The translations under genes were made by a program, and so were the position numbers. From contig NZ_FXUF01000005.1 of NCBI RefSeq assembly GCF_900182905.1, positions 124,001 through 188,000 of the forward strand: DNA of 64,000 nucleotides, read 5' to 3'. This DNA is from Anoxynatronum buryatiense (GTDB lineage Bacteria > Bacillota > Clostridia > Peptostreptococcales > Tindalliaceae). The notes beneath the pieces were generated by a model. It was not told the origin of the DNA. It searched no databases and was given only the letters and a program-made list of their open reading frames with translations. The stretch's first letter is position 1, and every line of letters begins with the position of its first letter. Shown here piece by piece: positions 45,516 through 53,866 of the stretch.

Positions 45516-46652
45516 CTACATCTTCTTTTGCGGTGTTGCCGAAAAGCTGCTGAAAGGCTGCGAAATATATTGGTCAAAGGTTGGTCCCGGAACAATGCCC
45601 AGACCCGCCTCTTTGCTCATGGTAATGGCGGCGTGATCAAAGACCGGCCCACCCTGCCAGGGGTCGTCGGCGCAGAGGCCGGGGCCGTCGAGATCACAGC
45701 GGGTAATGATGTTTCTGCCTGCCGCCACATGTGCGGCAGCCGCCACACTCAGGCGGCTCTCCAGCATGCATCCCATCATGCATTCCATGCCGTAGATTTC
45801 TGCCAGCGCACAAATTTTCAACGCCTGATGGATACCTCCGGTTTTCATCAGCTTAATATTGATCAGGTCTGCCGCCCGCTCCTGCATGATTCGCAGGGCA
45901 TCCAGGGGAGAAAAAACACTTTCATCTGCCAGAATGAGCGTCTCCACCTGCTGGGTGACATACTTCAGACCTTCCAGATCACCGGCTTTCACCGGCTGTT
46001 CCACCAGCTCAATACCCAGATCGGCCTCTTCCATCTGCCGAATCAGCTTCACTGCCTCCCGGGGTGTCCAGCCCTGATTGGCATCCAGCCGCAGGGTCAC
46101 CCCGTCTCCCAGGGTCTGTCGAAGGGCTTTGATGCGTTTCAGATCTTGCTGCGGGTCTTTTCCCACCTTGATTTTAAGGGTACTGTAGCCCAATAAGACC
46201 GCCTGCCGGGCGTCTTCCGCCATTTCTGCCGAATCATTGACACTGATGGTCAAATCAGTGGCCAGTGTCTGACGGGCTCCGCCCAGCAGCCGGAACAAGG
46301 GAGCCTGATGATAACGGGCAAAGAGGTCATACAGCGCCATGTCCACTGCCGCCTTGGCACTGGTGTTCCCCACCAGTGCCGTGTGCAGCCGTTCCATAAT
46401 GGTTTCCAGCTCCACCACCGGCAGTCCCAGCAATCGGGGCTTGATATGCCCCAGAATCGCCCCTTCAATACCCTCCCGGGTATCACCTGTGATGACAGCC
46501 GTGGGCGGTGCTTCTCCATAGCCGATGTCACCGGTATCGGTGTGGATGGTGATGAGGATGTCTTCCACCGCCTCAACAGTGCGCAGGGCAGTTTTGAAGG
46601 GTTTTTTCAGCGGAATGCGAAGGCGCTTAACTTGAATGTCAGTGATTTTCAC
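45516..46652 (-). CDS. ykfB: L-Ala-D/L-Glu epimerase (dipeptide epimerase)
   Basis: A 378-residue enolase-superfamily enzyme of the muconate-lactonising subgroup. The acid/base lysines K160 and K162 are in LKIKVG, metal ligands are D190 (LDANQGW), E218 (VEQP) and D243 (ADES), and K267 (INIKLMK) lies opposite. The DxD pair D320/D322 in CDLDGP, which binds the substrate amino terminus, marks true Ala-Glu epimerases, and the numbering almost equals that of the Bacillus subtilis enzyme. It converts L-Ala-D-Glu from murein into L-Ala-L-Glu for normal peptidases. It is the first gene of the operon. Confidence 0.9.
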   Translation of the reverse strand: MKITDIQVKRLRIPLKKPFKTALRTVEAVEDILITIHTDTGDIGYGEAPPTAVITGDTREGIEGAILGHIKPRLLGLPVVELETIMERLHTALVGNTSAKAAVDMALYDLFARYHQAPLFRLLGGARQTLATDLTISVNDSAEMAEDARQAVLLGYSTLKIKVGKDPQQDLKRIKALRQTLGDGVTLRLDANQGWTPREAVKLIRQMEEADLGIELVEQPVKAGDLEGLKYVTQQVETLILADESVFSPLDALRIMQERAADLINIKLMKTGGIHQALKICALAEIYGMECMMGCMLESRLSVAAAAHVAAGRNIITRCDLDGPGLCADDPWQGGPVFDHAAITMSKEAGLGIVPGPTFDQYISQPFSSFSATPQKKM

Positions 46653-46819
46653 AGGGTCACTCCTTTATGAAGAAGCTGTTCATTAATCTCACTAATAAAG
46701 AAGCTGTTCACTGTCAGAAAACAGTTCAACCGGCCGGCGAGATTCCTCAGGGAACTTTCAAGACTGCTCCTGAGAATCGCGGCACTGCATGCTTCAATGA
46801 TTAATACTGCTATTAATAC

Positions 46820-46836
46820 TGCAATAATCATGCCAA
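46820..46836 (-). promoter_or_regulatory. Sigma-54 (-24/-12) promoter of the muropeptide operon
   Basis: The minus strand reads TTGGCATGATTATTGCA, matching the -24/-12 consensus except C to T in GGCAC; the invariant GG and GC are correctly spaced. It lies about 170 bases before the epimerase start codon and downstream of the activator gene, the same arrangement as at 19686-19702. The leader carries two copies of AAGAAGCTGTTCA (around 46669 and 46698). Confidence 0.8.
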
Positions 46837-46996
46837 GAATCTCCCGGCATGATTCGACAGCCGCTTTTCATCGGCTCCACACTGGCAAGCCGTTGTCTTT
46901 CCAGCCTTTCAGGATTTCTTTAAGCAGAATGGCTCATGGCCGCACCCGCCACAGCGGCCATTCATCCCAGTGCTATTTTCCGTTTTTCCGAACTCT

Positions 46997-47038
46997 TATG
47001 CCGACGGTTCATCAATCAACGTCTTGAATGTCGGCATA
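46997..47038. promoter_or_regulatory. Candidate activator site or hairpin A (9-bp inverted repeat)
   Basis: TATGCCGAC (46997-47005) is inverted as GTCGGCATA (47030-47038), about 160-200 bases upstream of the -24 element. It may be an enhancer site or a hairpin. Confidence 0.4.
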
Positions 47039-47107
47039 TCAAGTCTGAAATCCAGCATTTTCAGAAACTTCTTAAATCGCTTTGGTGCACAATCCAATCG
47101 TTCGGTT

Positions 47108-47127
47108 TATCGGACTTGGTTCCGATA
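47108..47127. promoter_or_regulatory. Candidate activator site B (TATCGGA-N6-TCCGATA palindrome)
   Basis: A 7-bp perfect dyad with a six-base centre, about 270 bases upstream of the -24 element, in the non-coding gap between regulator stop and epimerase start (46653-47255). Flanking TTCGG and CCGGA echo the half-site. Confidence 0.4.
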
Positions 47128-47224
47128 TTCCGGACACACAGAGCAGATTCAGCGCTCCCGCCATCATCAGCGGAGTGTGAGCGATTAGTGCTGTAACAGC
47201 TCTTTTATTCGATATCATTCTGTT

Positions 47225-47264
47225 ATTATTCAATCTGTGATTATTCAATCTGTGATTATTCAAT
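47225..47264. repeat. 15-bp tandem repeat over the activator stop codon
   Basis: ATTATTCAATCTGTG occurs at 47225 and 47240 and a partial copy at 47255. The last partial copy contains the stop codon of the activator gene, so the repeats look like a duplication of the gene end. Confidence 0.75.
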
Positions 47265-49121
47265 GCCATGGAGTTTCAGTTTTTCGTAGAATTGGGTTTT
47301 TCCAATGCCCAACTGCTGCATCGCCTGCCGGCGGCTGCCTTCACACCGGGCCAGGGCTTCCCGGATCAATGCTGCTTCCTTTTCCATCAAAGCGGTTTTC
47401 AGGCTTTTGTCACCCGGTTCCTCCGCGGCTTCTTTGGTCTTACCCTGTTGAGGCGCCACCATCAGCTGGCCTGAAAGAAGCACCGGCCCTTCACAAAGAT
47501 GAACTGCCCGCTCCAGAATATTTTCCAGCTCCCGCACATTTCCCGGCCAGTGGTACTCCATGAGTTTTTGCAGCCCTTCAGCCGAAATGCGCTTTTCAGC
47601 CACGTCTGCCTCCCGGCAGATCCGGGGCAGCAGCTCCCGCACCAGCAGTTCAATATCGCCCTGCCGTTTCCGCAGGGGAGGCATCCAGATGGGGAATACA
47701 TTGATGCGATAATAGAGATCTTCCCGAAAGCGCCCCTGCAGCATTTCTTCTTCCAGGTTTCGGTTGGTGGCAGCCATGATGCGCACCTGCACCTCTCGTT
47801 TCTCGTTGCCCCCCACCCGGTAAAAGCTTTTGTGTTGCAGCACCTGCAGCAGTTTTACCTGGAGGGCCAGGGGCAGCTCGCCGATTTCATCCAGTAGCAG
47901 GGTGCCGCCATCGGCCAGTTCAAAAAGGCCCTGCTTGCCTTCATCCCGGGCCCCGGTGAAAGCACCTTTTTCATACCCGAAAAGCTCGCTTTCCAGCAGG
48001 TTTTCAGGGATAGAGCCGCAGTTGATCTGCACGAAAGGAGCCTGGGGGTCACTGCCGGCATCGTGAATGGCTTTGGCCAGCAGGTTTTTTCCCGTACCGC
48101 TTTCGCCCAGCAGCAACACGGTGGATTTATTGGCGGCGGCTTTCATGGCCAGCCTTCGGGTATGAATAATTTCGGGGCTTTCCCCCATGATGGCGGCAAA
48201 GGTGGCCGTGACCGCTGTTTGAGCTTTCAGGCGGCTTTCGACCATTTCAAGGCTGCGGAGCGCTTCATCCCGCTCCTGAAGGGCCTTTTTCATTTCTGTC
48301 ACGTCCTCCACCTTGAGGACGGCCCCCTGCCGGCAGCCCTCCCGGTCAACAGGAAAAAGGGAACACAGGGTCTGCCTGCCGTTGATTTCGGCAAAGCGGT
48401 CGCAATAACCCAGGGGACGGCCGGCGGCAGTTTCCAGAAACTCCCTGATGACATCACTGGGCTCATGGATTTCTGTCAGGTGTTTGCCAAGTACATCCAG
48501 ATGGGCTTCGTGCCGCCCCTTTCCCCGGAACGGGCTTCCTTCCAGCAACTGCCGCAAGGCTTCATTGCGTACAGAATAGCCCCGTTCCTGATAAAACTTC
48601 AGGGTTCCCGCAGCACCGTCAAGGGCCGCCAAATGGCCGATGGCACTGTTGTAGGGAAGCTCAAACAGATGGTGATCCACCTGCAGACTGATTTTCTTTT
48701 GCTGGTAATGAATAGCCGCCTGAAGACGATGCTTTTTCAGTGTGGTGGTCATTTCAAGAGACTGGCGCTGCACCTCCGGTGAATGCACCAGCACTTTGGC
48801 ACTGCCGGGCGCGCCTCCCATGATGCCTGCGGCAATCACTGCATCCCCCTGACGAACAGTGCCCGGTGCAACGCCCATGAGGGCCAGGGTGGAAGCGTTC
48901 AGACCGCCGTCATCTTCACCCAGACAGTTATCTGCCAGAATCACCAGGTCTCCGGCAACCAACTGCCCCGGCGGGTGTTCATGGGGCTGGTGATACACCA
49001 CACCGAAAATCTCCTTGGCCTTTTGATTGTAGAGACGGATGATCCCCTGAGGGTCGATGAAAATAAACCCCTCCATCATCATGTCGGTGAACAGACGTAC
49101 ATCTGTTTCGTGGAATTTCAC
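47256..49121 (-). CDS. Sigma-54-dependent activator of the muropeptide operon
   Basis: A 621-residue enhancer-binding protein. The N-terminus holds a PAS-like segment ([22 protein letters not shown]) and a second sensor region with PAS-like features to about residue 300. The AAA+ domain follows with Walker A GESGTGKN, the sigma-54 loop GAFTGA and LLLDEIGEL, and a Fis-type helix-turn-helix ends the protein ([21 protein letters not shown]). GTG 49121 is the start, seven bases from GGAGG; the longer frame from 49244 is unsupported. It sits directly upstream of the operon with the -24/-12 promoter and has no receiver domain, so a ligand, perhaps a muropeptide, is the likely signal. Confidence 0.9.
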   Translation of the reverse strand: MKFHETDVRLFTDMMMEGFIFIDPQGIIRLYNQKAKEIFGVVYHQPHEHPPGQLVAGDLVILADNCLGEDDGGLNASTLALMGVAPGTVRQGDAVIAAGIMGGAPGSAKVLVHSPEVQRQSLEMTTTLKKHRLQAAIHYQQKKISLQVDHHLFELPYNSAIGHLAALDGAAGTLKFYQERGYSVRNEALRQLLEGSPFRGKGRHEAHLDVLGKHLTEIHEPSDVIREFLETAAGRPLGYCDRFAEINGRQTLCSLFPVDREGCRQGAVLKVEDVTEMKKALQERDEALRSLEMVESRLKAQTAVTATFAAIMGESPEIIHTRRLAMKAAANKSTVLLLGESGTGKNLLAKAIHDAGSDPQAPFVQINCGSIPENLLESELFGYEKGAFTGARDEGKQGLFELADGGTLLLDEIGELPLALQVKLLQVLQHKSFYRVGGNEKREVQVRIMAATNRNLEEEMLQGRFREDLYYRINVFPIWMPPLRKRQGDIELLVRELLPRICREADVAEKRISAEGLQKLMEYHWPGNVRELENILERAVHLCEGPVLLSGQLMVAPQQGKTKEAAEEPGDKSLKTALMEKEAALIREALARCEGSRRQAMQQLGIGKTQFYEKLKLHGIE

Positions 49122-49244
49122 GACTGCCCCTCCTTCCTCAGGCCTTTCCCCCCAGACCAAAGGCTTTTCTGCTATTCTACCAGATCCCCCTGCTTTTGAG
49201 AACCATCCGAGAGCTCGGCGAGGGCTGCAACGTTGTTGTTTCAA

Positions 49245-49273
49245 TTGTCAGAGCCACTCTTTTATGGTATGAT
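49245..49273 (+). promoter_or_regulatory. Near-consensus sigma-A promoter of the PLD-family gene
   Basis: TTGTCA (49245-49250), 17-base spacer, TATGAT (49268-49273): five of six matches in each hexamer. Transcription would begin near 49280, which excludes the longest-frame start at 49196. Confidence 0.8.
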
Positions 49274-49324
49274 GAGGAGGCGGCAGATGGCACTTCCAAT
49301 AACAACTCAAAGGCGGGAACCCTT

Positions 49325-50830
49325 TTGAAAGAAAAACCACTGCCCCTGGGCAGAATGATGGTGAAAACCAAATATGGCGGAAAACAACGAAATTACGGGC
49401 TTATTTTCAAGGTTCTGGCAGGCATCCTGGTACTGATCATGATGGTCTCGGTGGTAATCACCGGCTTTTTTCATTCCCCGGCACCTTCCCTTTCTTACGA
49501 AGGACCGCTGCAGCCGGTATCAGACCTGACTTTCCTGGCAGACCTCTCCTGGATTCATGGCGGTGAAATTCAGCATGAGCAGGTGATTTTTGAAGAGATG
49601 GTCACCCTGGTGGCCAATGCCACTGATTTTGTTGTGGCTGATTTTTTTCTCTTCAACGATGTCTATGACCGATCAGACGACAGCTATCCCGACTTAACCC
49701 GTCAGCTGACAGACGCCCTCATCGCCCGAAAAAAAGAGGTGCCGGAGCTGCAGGTGGTGCTCATCACCGACGAAATCAACAATTTTTATGGGTCTTATGA
49801 AGCCCATCATCTGACACATCTGCAGGAAAACGGTATTGAAGTGGTGGTCACCGACCCGACCGTCATGGGAAATTCCAATCCTCTTTACACAGGTATCTGG
49901 ACAACCTTAATCTCCCACTTTGGCAGCGGTGATTTCGGCCTCTTTCCCAACCCCTTTGGTACTGATGCGCCCCGGGTCACCCTGCGAAGTTACCTGCGGC
50001 TGATGAATTTCAAGGCCAATCACCGGAAGGTGCTGATCACCGAAGAAGCAGCCCTGGTGATGTCAGCCAACCCCCATGATGCCAGCGCGCTTCATTCCAA
50101 CATGGCCTTTCGGTTCTCCGGACCTCTGGCAGCCGATCTGTTGGAGACAGAGCGGGAAGTGGCGGTTTTGTCAGGCTATGACAGCTCCCGTTTTCCCACA
50201 ATGCCCCAGGTGGACTTCATCGCCACCGAAACCCAGAGCGATACCCAGGCCCGGGTGCTGACCGAGGGTAAAATCAGGGAGCATCTGCTGGCAGAAATCA
50301 ATCAAACAGATGCCGGCGACAGCATCTGGATGGGTCAGTTTTACATTGGTGACCGAATGATCTCACAGGCACTGCTGGATGCTGCCCAGCGAGAAGTCTC
50401 CATCCGCTTGATTCTCGACCCCAACCGGGATGCCTTTGGCATTGAAAAGAGCGGCATTCCCAACCGACCTGCCGCCGCCGAACTGGTGGAAGCCTCCCAG
50501 GGTGCCATCGAAATTCGCTGGTACAACACCCAGGGAGAACAGTACCACACCAAGCTAACCCTGATTCACCGGGGAGAAAACAGCATTCTGTTTGGAGGAT
50601 CTGCCAATCTGACGAAACGAAATCTGGGAGACAACAACCTGGAAACCATGATCATGGTGCTGACACCACGCAGCGGCGAACTGTCCACCACTGTCACCGA
50701 CTATTTCAGACGGCTCTGGGGCAACCGGGGCGGCCAGTATACCCTTCCTTATGAAGCCTTTGAAGACAGCCGGGCCTGGCGCCAGTGGCTCTACCGGTTC
50801 CAGGAGTGGAGCGGCTTCTCCACTTTCTAA
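49325..50830 (+). CDS. Membrane-anchored phospholipase D-like protein
   Basis: About 501 residues. A transmembrane helix at roughly residues 28-50 is followed by two PLD-type halves. The HxK motifs are NHRKVLITEE with VMSANPHD, and YHTKLTLIH with LFGGSANLT; in both, the usual aspartate four residues after the lysine is replaced (E and H). The layout resembles cardiolipin synthase-like proteins acting on phospholipid headgroups at the membrane, but the changed motifs leave activity uncertain. TTG 49325 with AAGGCGGG seven bases upstream is the preferred start; ATG 49355 is the alternative. A 13-codon frame from 49287 ends on the TTG start (overlap TTGA). Confidence 0.75.
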   Translation: MKEKPLPLGRMMVKTKYGGKQRNYGLIFKVLAGILVLIMMVSVVITGFFHSPAPSLSYEGPLQPVSDLTFLADLSWIHGGEIQHEQVIFEEMVTLVANATDFVVADFFLFNDVYDRSDDSYPDLTRQLTDALIARKKEVPELQVVLITDEINNFYGSYEAHHLTHLQENGIEVVVTDPTVMGNSNPLYTGIWTTLISHFGSGDFGLFPNPFGTDAPRVTLRSYLRLMNFKANHRKVLITEEAALVMSANPHDASALHSNMAFRFSGPLAADLLETEREVAVLSGYDSSRFPTMPQVDFIATETQSDTQARVLTEGKIREHLLAEINQTDAGDSIWMGQFYIGDRMISQALLDAAQREVSIRLILDPNRDAFGIEKSGIPNRPAAAELVEASQGAIEIRWYNTQGEQYHTKLTLIHRGENSILFGGSANLTKRNLGDNNLETMIMVLTPRSGELSTTVTDYFRRLWGNRGGQYTLPYEAFEDSRAWRQWLYRFQEWSGFSTF

Positions 50831-50864
50831 ACTCCCTCATCAGCCCTCAAACTTCAATCTCAAG

Positions 50865-50903
50865 AAAAAGAGGTGTGTACGCTTTTGCGACACACCCCTT
50901 TTT
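50865..50903. terminator. Bidirectional terminator
   Basis: A 14-bp stem with one mismatch (50865-50878 with 50890-50903) has A- and T-runs at its ends. It separates the convergent PLD-like and unknown membrane protein genes. Confidence 0.88.
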
Positions 50904-50905
50904 GT

Positions 50906-52417
50906 TCACCGGTGACTCTCGCTCAGCATATCAACGCCTTCATCTGTGATGAAAAACTGCAATGCATTCTGCACCGTGATGAAGGGATGGGCATCGTTCC
51001 ATCCGGAGGCTTTCCGCTTTTCCTCGGCGGTAAGAACCGGGTACTGAAACCGGCTCTTTTGATGGGTGTAATTGACCCACGCATTCACCATCCAGCCTTC
51101 CTTAACTTCCTCGATCCCGTAGGCAACATAGCCCCGCTGCCCTTCACCTTTTCCAGGCATGGAGAAGGTTGCAAAAATATCCGTCACGTCTTGTTCCCCC
51201 CAGAAGAAACCGTCCGAGGTGTAGCTTTCTGCAGCGAGGGAATGGAAGGGCGCCGTGTAAACCGTCCCGTTTGCATCGTAGAGTACCCGCCCCGTCATCT
51301 CTCCGGCCGCCGCCCATCCTTCGTTGTTTCGATAGGCAGGCCAGATCTGGAGGGCCTCTGTGCCCGCGAAGCCGGGGTTCACCGTCCAGCGAAAGTGGTG
51401 GAATATCTTCCACCGGGGGATTTCGCCGGGCAGTTCTACGGCAACATTGGTCAAACGCAGCTCCTTCACATCATAGGCAGTGGTGATATAGGTCGCGTTT
51501 CCTTCAACCTCCCGCACCTCATGCCCCTGATTTACCGGTTCCTCATGTGTTTGTGCAACCACCCGCAGTGCCTCCTGACAGGCCATGAGATCCTCATGGG
51601 ATAAATCTTCCAACGCCGCAGGGGGATATCCCAGGGCCAGGAGATCCGCTTTGACTTCGGTGACCGTTGTACTCTGTGCAGTCTCTTCAGCCTGCCAGTT
51701 CATCCTGTAGCGACCGAAAAAAGCATAGCCGCAGATGATGCCCACCGCAAGAACAGCCACAAGGGCCCTCACCAGATGTCGGTCAGAAAGAGTCACCCTT
51801 GATTTTTTGACAGCATCATCCGGTTCTTCCAGCTCTTCCGAAAGACGATAGAGGCTGCGGATTATCAGAATATAGCCTGCAATCATTCCCAGTCCAATCA
51901 CAATCCCATGATACCGCACCCATGCCAGCAGGATAAAAAGGATGTACCAGACAAGCAGTGCCCCAGCGCTTCCATTGTGATGAGAAGCGTCTGCCTTTTT
52001 CCGTACCGCCTTAATGCCTCCCCAGAGGCAGAAAATCATCAGAAACTGCACTCCCAGATTCACCATGTTGAGAGCACTGCCAATGGCCGAATCATACACT
52101 GCCCGCTGATAGATGGTGGCATTGAGAATCAGTGTGAAAAAAAAGAAGACTGCCCGCAGCAGCGTGAGCACCCAGCCGCTTTTGAACCAGCCGTTTACGC
52201 TGCGAAGCGTCCCAAAACCCAGTAACAGCAGTATGATACCGATGGTGGGCAGCAGATAATCAAGCGCCAGAAAACTCAGTGTGATAACACTCAGGGCCAT
52301 GCCGGTTATGGTGCGGTCCATGGCTCTGCGCCAAGGTGTTGCTGCCTGTCTCTTCTGTTCAACAACTGCGTCAGATGTTTCACTTTCATTATTATCATCA
52401 AAATCGCGCTCATTCAT
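50906..52417 (-). CDS. Membrane protein of unknown function
   Basis: A 503-residue protein that I do not recognise. An acidic N-terminus (about 25 residues) leads into four to five transmembrane helices between about residues 38 and 205, a basic/acidic cytoplasmic loop, and another helix near 225-245. The remaining 260 residues, probably extracytoplasmic, contain tryptophan-rich motifs (RWKIFHHFRWTVNPGF, SDGFFWGEQDVTDIF). The latter half gives the impression of a beta-rich sensor or carbohydrate-binding fold, but no family can be named. Start ATG 52417 lies nine bases after GAGGAG; three upstream in-frame starts are worse. Confidence 0.6.
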   Translation of the reverse strand: MNERDFDDNNESETSDAVVEQKRQAATPWRRAMDRTITGMALSVITLSFLALDYLLPTIGIILLLLGFGTLRSVNGWFKSGWVLTLLRAVFFFFTLILNATIYQRAVYDSAIGSALNMVNLGVQFLMIFCLWGGIKAVRKKADASHHNGSAGALLVWYILFILLAWVRYHGIVIGLGMIAGYILIIRSLYRLSEELEEPDDAVKKSRVTLSDRHLVRALVAVLAVGIICGYAFFGRYRMNWQAEETAQSTTVTEVKADLLALGYPPAALEDLSHEDLMACQEALRVVAQTHEEPVNQGHEVREVEGNATYITTAYDVKELRLTNVAVELPGEIPRWKIFHHFRWTVNPGFAGTEALQIWPAYRNNEGWAAAGEMTGRVLYDANGTVYTAPFHSLAAESYTSDGFFWGEQDVTDIFATFSMPGKGEGQRGYVAYGIEEVKEGWMVNAWVNYTHQKSRFQYPVLTAEEKRKASGWNDAHPFITVQNALQFFITDEGVDMLSESHR

Positions 52418-52484
52418 GTCACTCATCTCCTCATCTGTCATCAGCGCTTTTCAGTTGATGGTTCTTTTTTGCCGCCACTCCTGT

Positions 52485-53852
52485 TTATGTTGTCAGTGCT
52501 TCCAGTTCTTCTTGTGACAGTTTGCCAAAAGGAACCCGCAGCTCAAAGGTGCTGCCTTCTTCCTCCCGGCTGACGACCCGAATCTCCCCACCCAACAATC
52601 CTGCCAACCGCCGGGCAACGGTAAGCCCGATGCCTGCACCGCCATAATGGCGGGTACTGGAGGTGTCTCCCTGGGTGAACCATTCAAAAATCCGCTCCTG
52701 ATCTTCTGTCGGAATCCCAATGCCTGTATCTGTCACTGCTATTCCAAGAACCACCCGTTCTTTCTGTGCTTCATTTTCCTGACGGTTTTCATTTTGTTGT
52801 TCTTCCACGAGATATACCCGGAGTCGCACCTTTCCCTGGGGCGTAAATTTAATGGCATTCTCCATAAGACCATCCAATATCTGCCGCAGCCGGGAAGCAT
52901 CGCCCCGGAGAATAAGCGGGATTCCCGCCTCCAGTTCCATTGCCAGTTCCAGGTGTTTTTCTTCTGCTTCACCCTGCCAGCTGTTGACCAGTGTTTGAAA
53001 AAAGTCTGCCATCACAATTTCCTGATGGTGCACCTGCATGTCGCCGTCTTCCATTGCGGCAAAGTCCAGCAGATGGTTAATCAGACGAAGCATCCGCCGG
53101 CTGGCAATCATCATATGATCGATGTAGTCCAGCTGTTCCTCGTCTACCTGGGTGTTTATCAGAAGCTGAAGAAATCCGTAGACGCCGTTCATGGGCGTGC
53201 GAATTTCATGACTGATATTGGCCAAAAACCGATTCTTCGCCTCGTTGGCAGCTTCCGCTTTCGATTTGGCCTGTTCCAGCGCCCGGCCTTTTTCTTCCAG
53301 CGCATCCTGCAGTTCTTTTTCCGGCGTAAGATCCACCAGACTCATGCGAATCTGGGGTGTTCCATTCTTCAAAAGTAAATTGCTTTGAACTTTTGCCGTG
53401 CGAACACCCTGACGTGTTTGTATTTGTATTTGCAGGCTGTCCATTTGTGCCACATGTGTCAGATTTCGCAGATGATGATACACGGCGTCCTGGCTCTCAG
53501 GCATAATAAATATTTCGATCCGTTCTCCCAGGGTTTCTTTTTCCTGTGCTCCTGTGAGCAGGCAAAACTCCCGGTTGACCGCCTGAATGCAGTGGTGCCT
53601 GTCGATGACCACATAGGCCACCGGTGCATCCTGAAACAGGCTGATATAATGAATCTGAGAGTTCTCCAGTTCTTCCTGCACCCGCATTAGTTCCAGGTTC
53701 TGATATTCCAGCTCCTGGTGATAGATACTCACTTCCTGCATTAATTCTTCCATGGGTTTGCTTTTAAGAAAATCGGGATCCATGTGCCTTTTTTTGATGG
53801 CTTCTTCAATGCGCTGCTGCAATTGTTTCCGTTGATCCTGGTTATGGCTCAT
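52485..53852 (-). CDS. Cytoplasmic PAS sensor histidine kinase
   Basis: A 455-residue kinase. A coiled segment and PAS domain (about residues 65-175, [16 protein letters not shown]) precede HisKA with H215 ([13 protein letters not shown]) and HATPase ([29 protein letters not shown]). No membrane span or receiver is present. Its gene is coupled to the CheB-CheR-PAS fusion gene: the longest frame begins at 53870 within the upstream stop (ATGA), while ATG 53852 has GGGGTG six bases ahead. Either way the two are co-translated, so it is probably the kinase partner of the fusion. Confidence 0.88.
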   Translation of the reverse strand: MSHNQDQRKQLQQRIEEAIKKRHMDPDFLKSKPMEELMQEVSIYHQELEYQNLELMRVQEELENSQIHYISLFQDAPVAYVVIDRHHCIQAVNREFCLLTGAQEKETLGERIEIFIMPESQDAVYHHLRNLTHVAQMDSLQIQIQTRQGVRTAKVQSNLLLKNGTPQIRMSLVDLTPEKELQDALEEKGRALEQAKSKAEAANEAKNRFLANISHEIRTPMNGVYGFLQLLINTQVDEEQLDYIDHMMIASRRMLRLINHLLDFAAMEDGDMQVHHQEIVMADFFQTLVNSWQGEAEEKHLELAMELEAGIPLILRGDASRLRQILDGLMENAIKFTPQGKVRLRVYLVEEQQNENRQENEAQKERVVLGIAVTDTGIGIPTEDQERIFEWFTQGDTSSTRHYGGAGIGLTVARRLAGLLGGEIRVVSREEEGSTFELRVPFGKLSQEELEALTT

Positions 53853-53866
53853 TTTTTTCACCCCGA

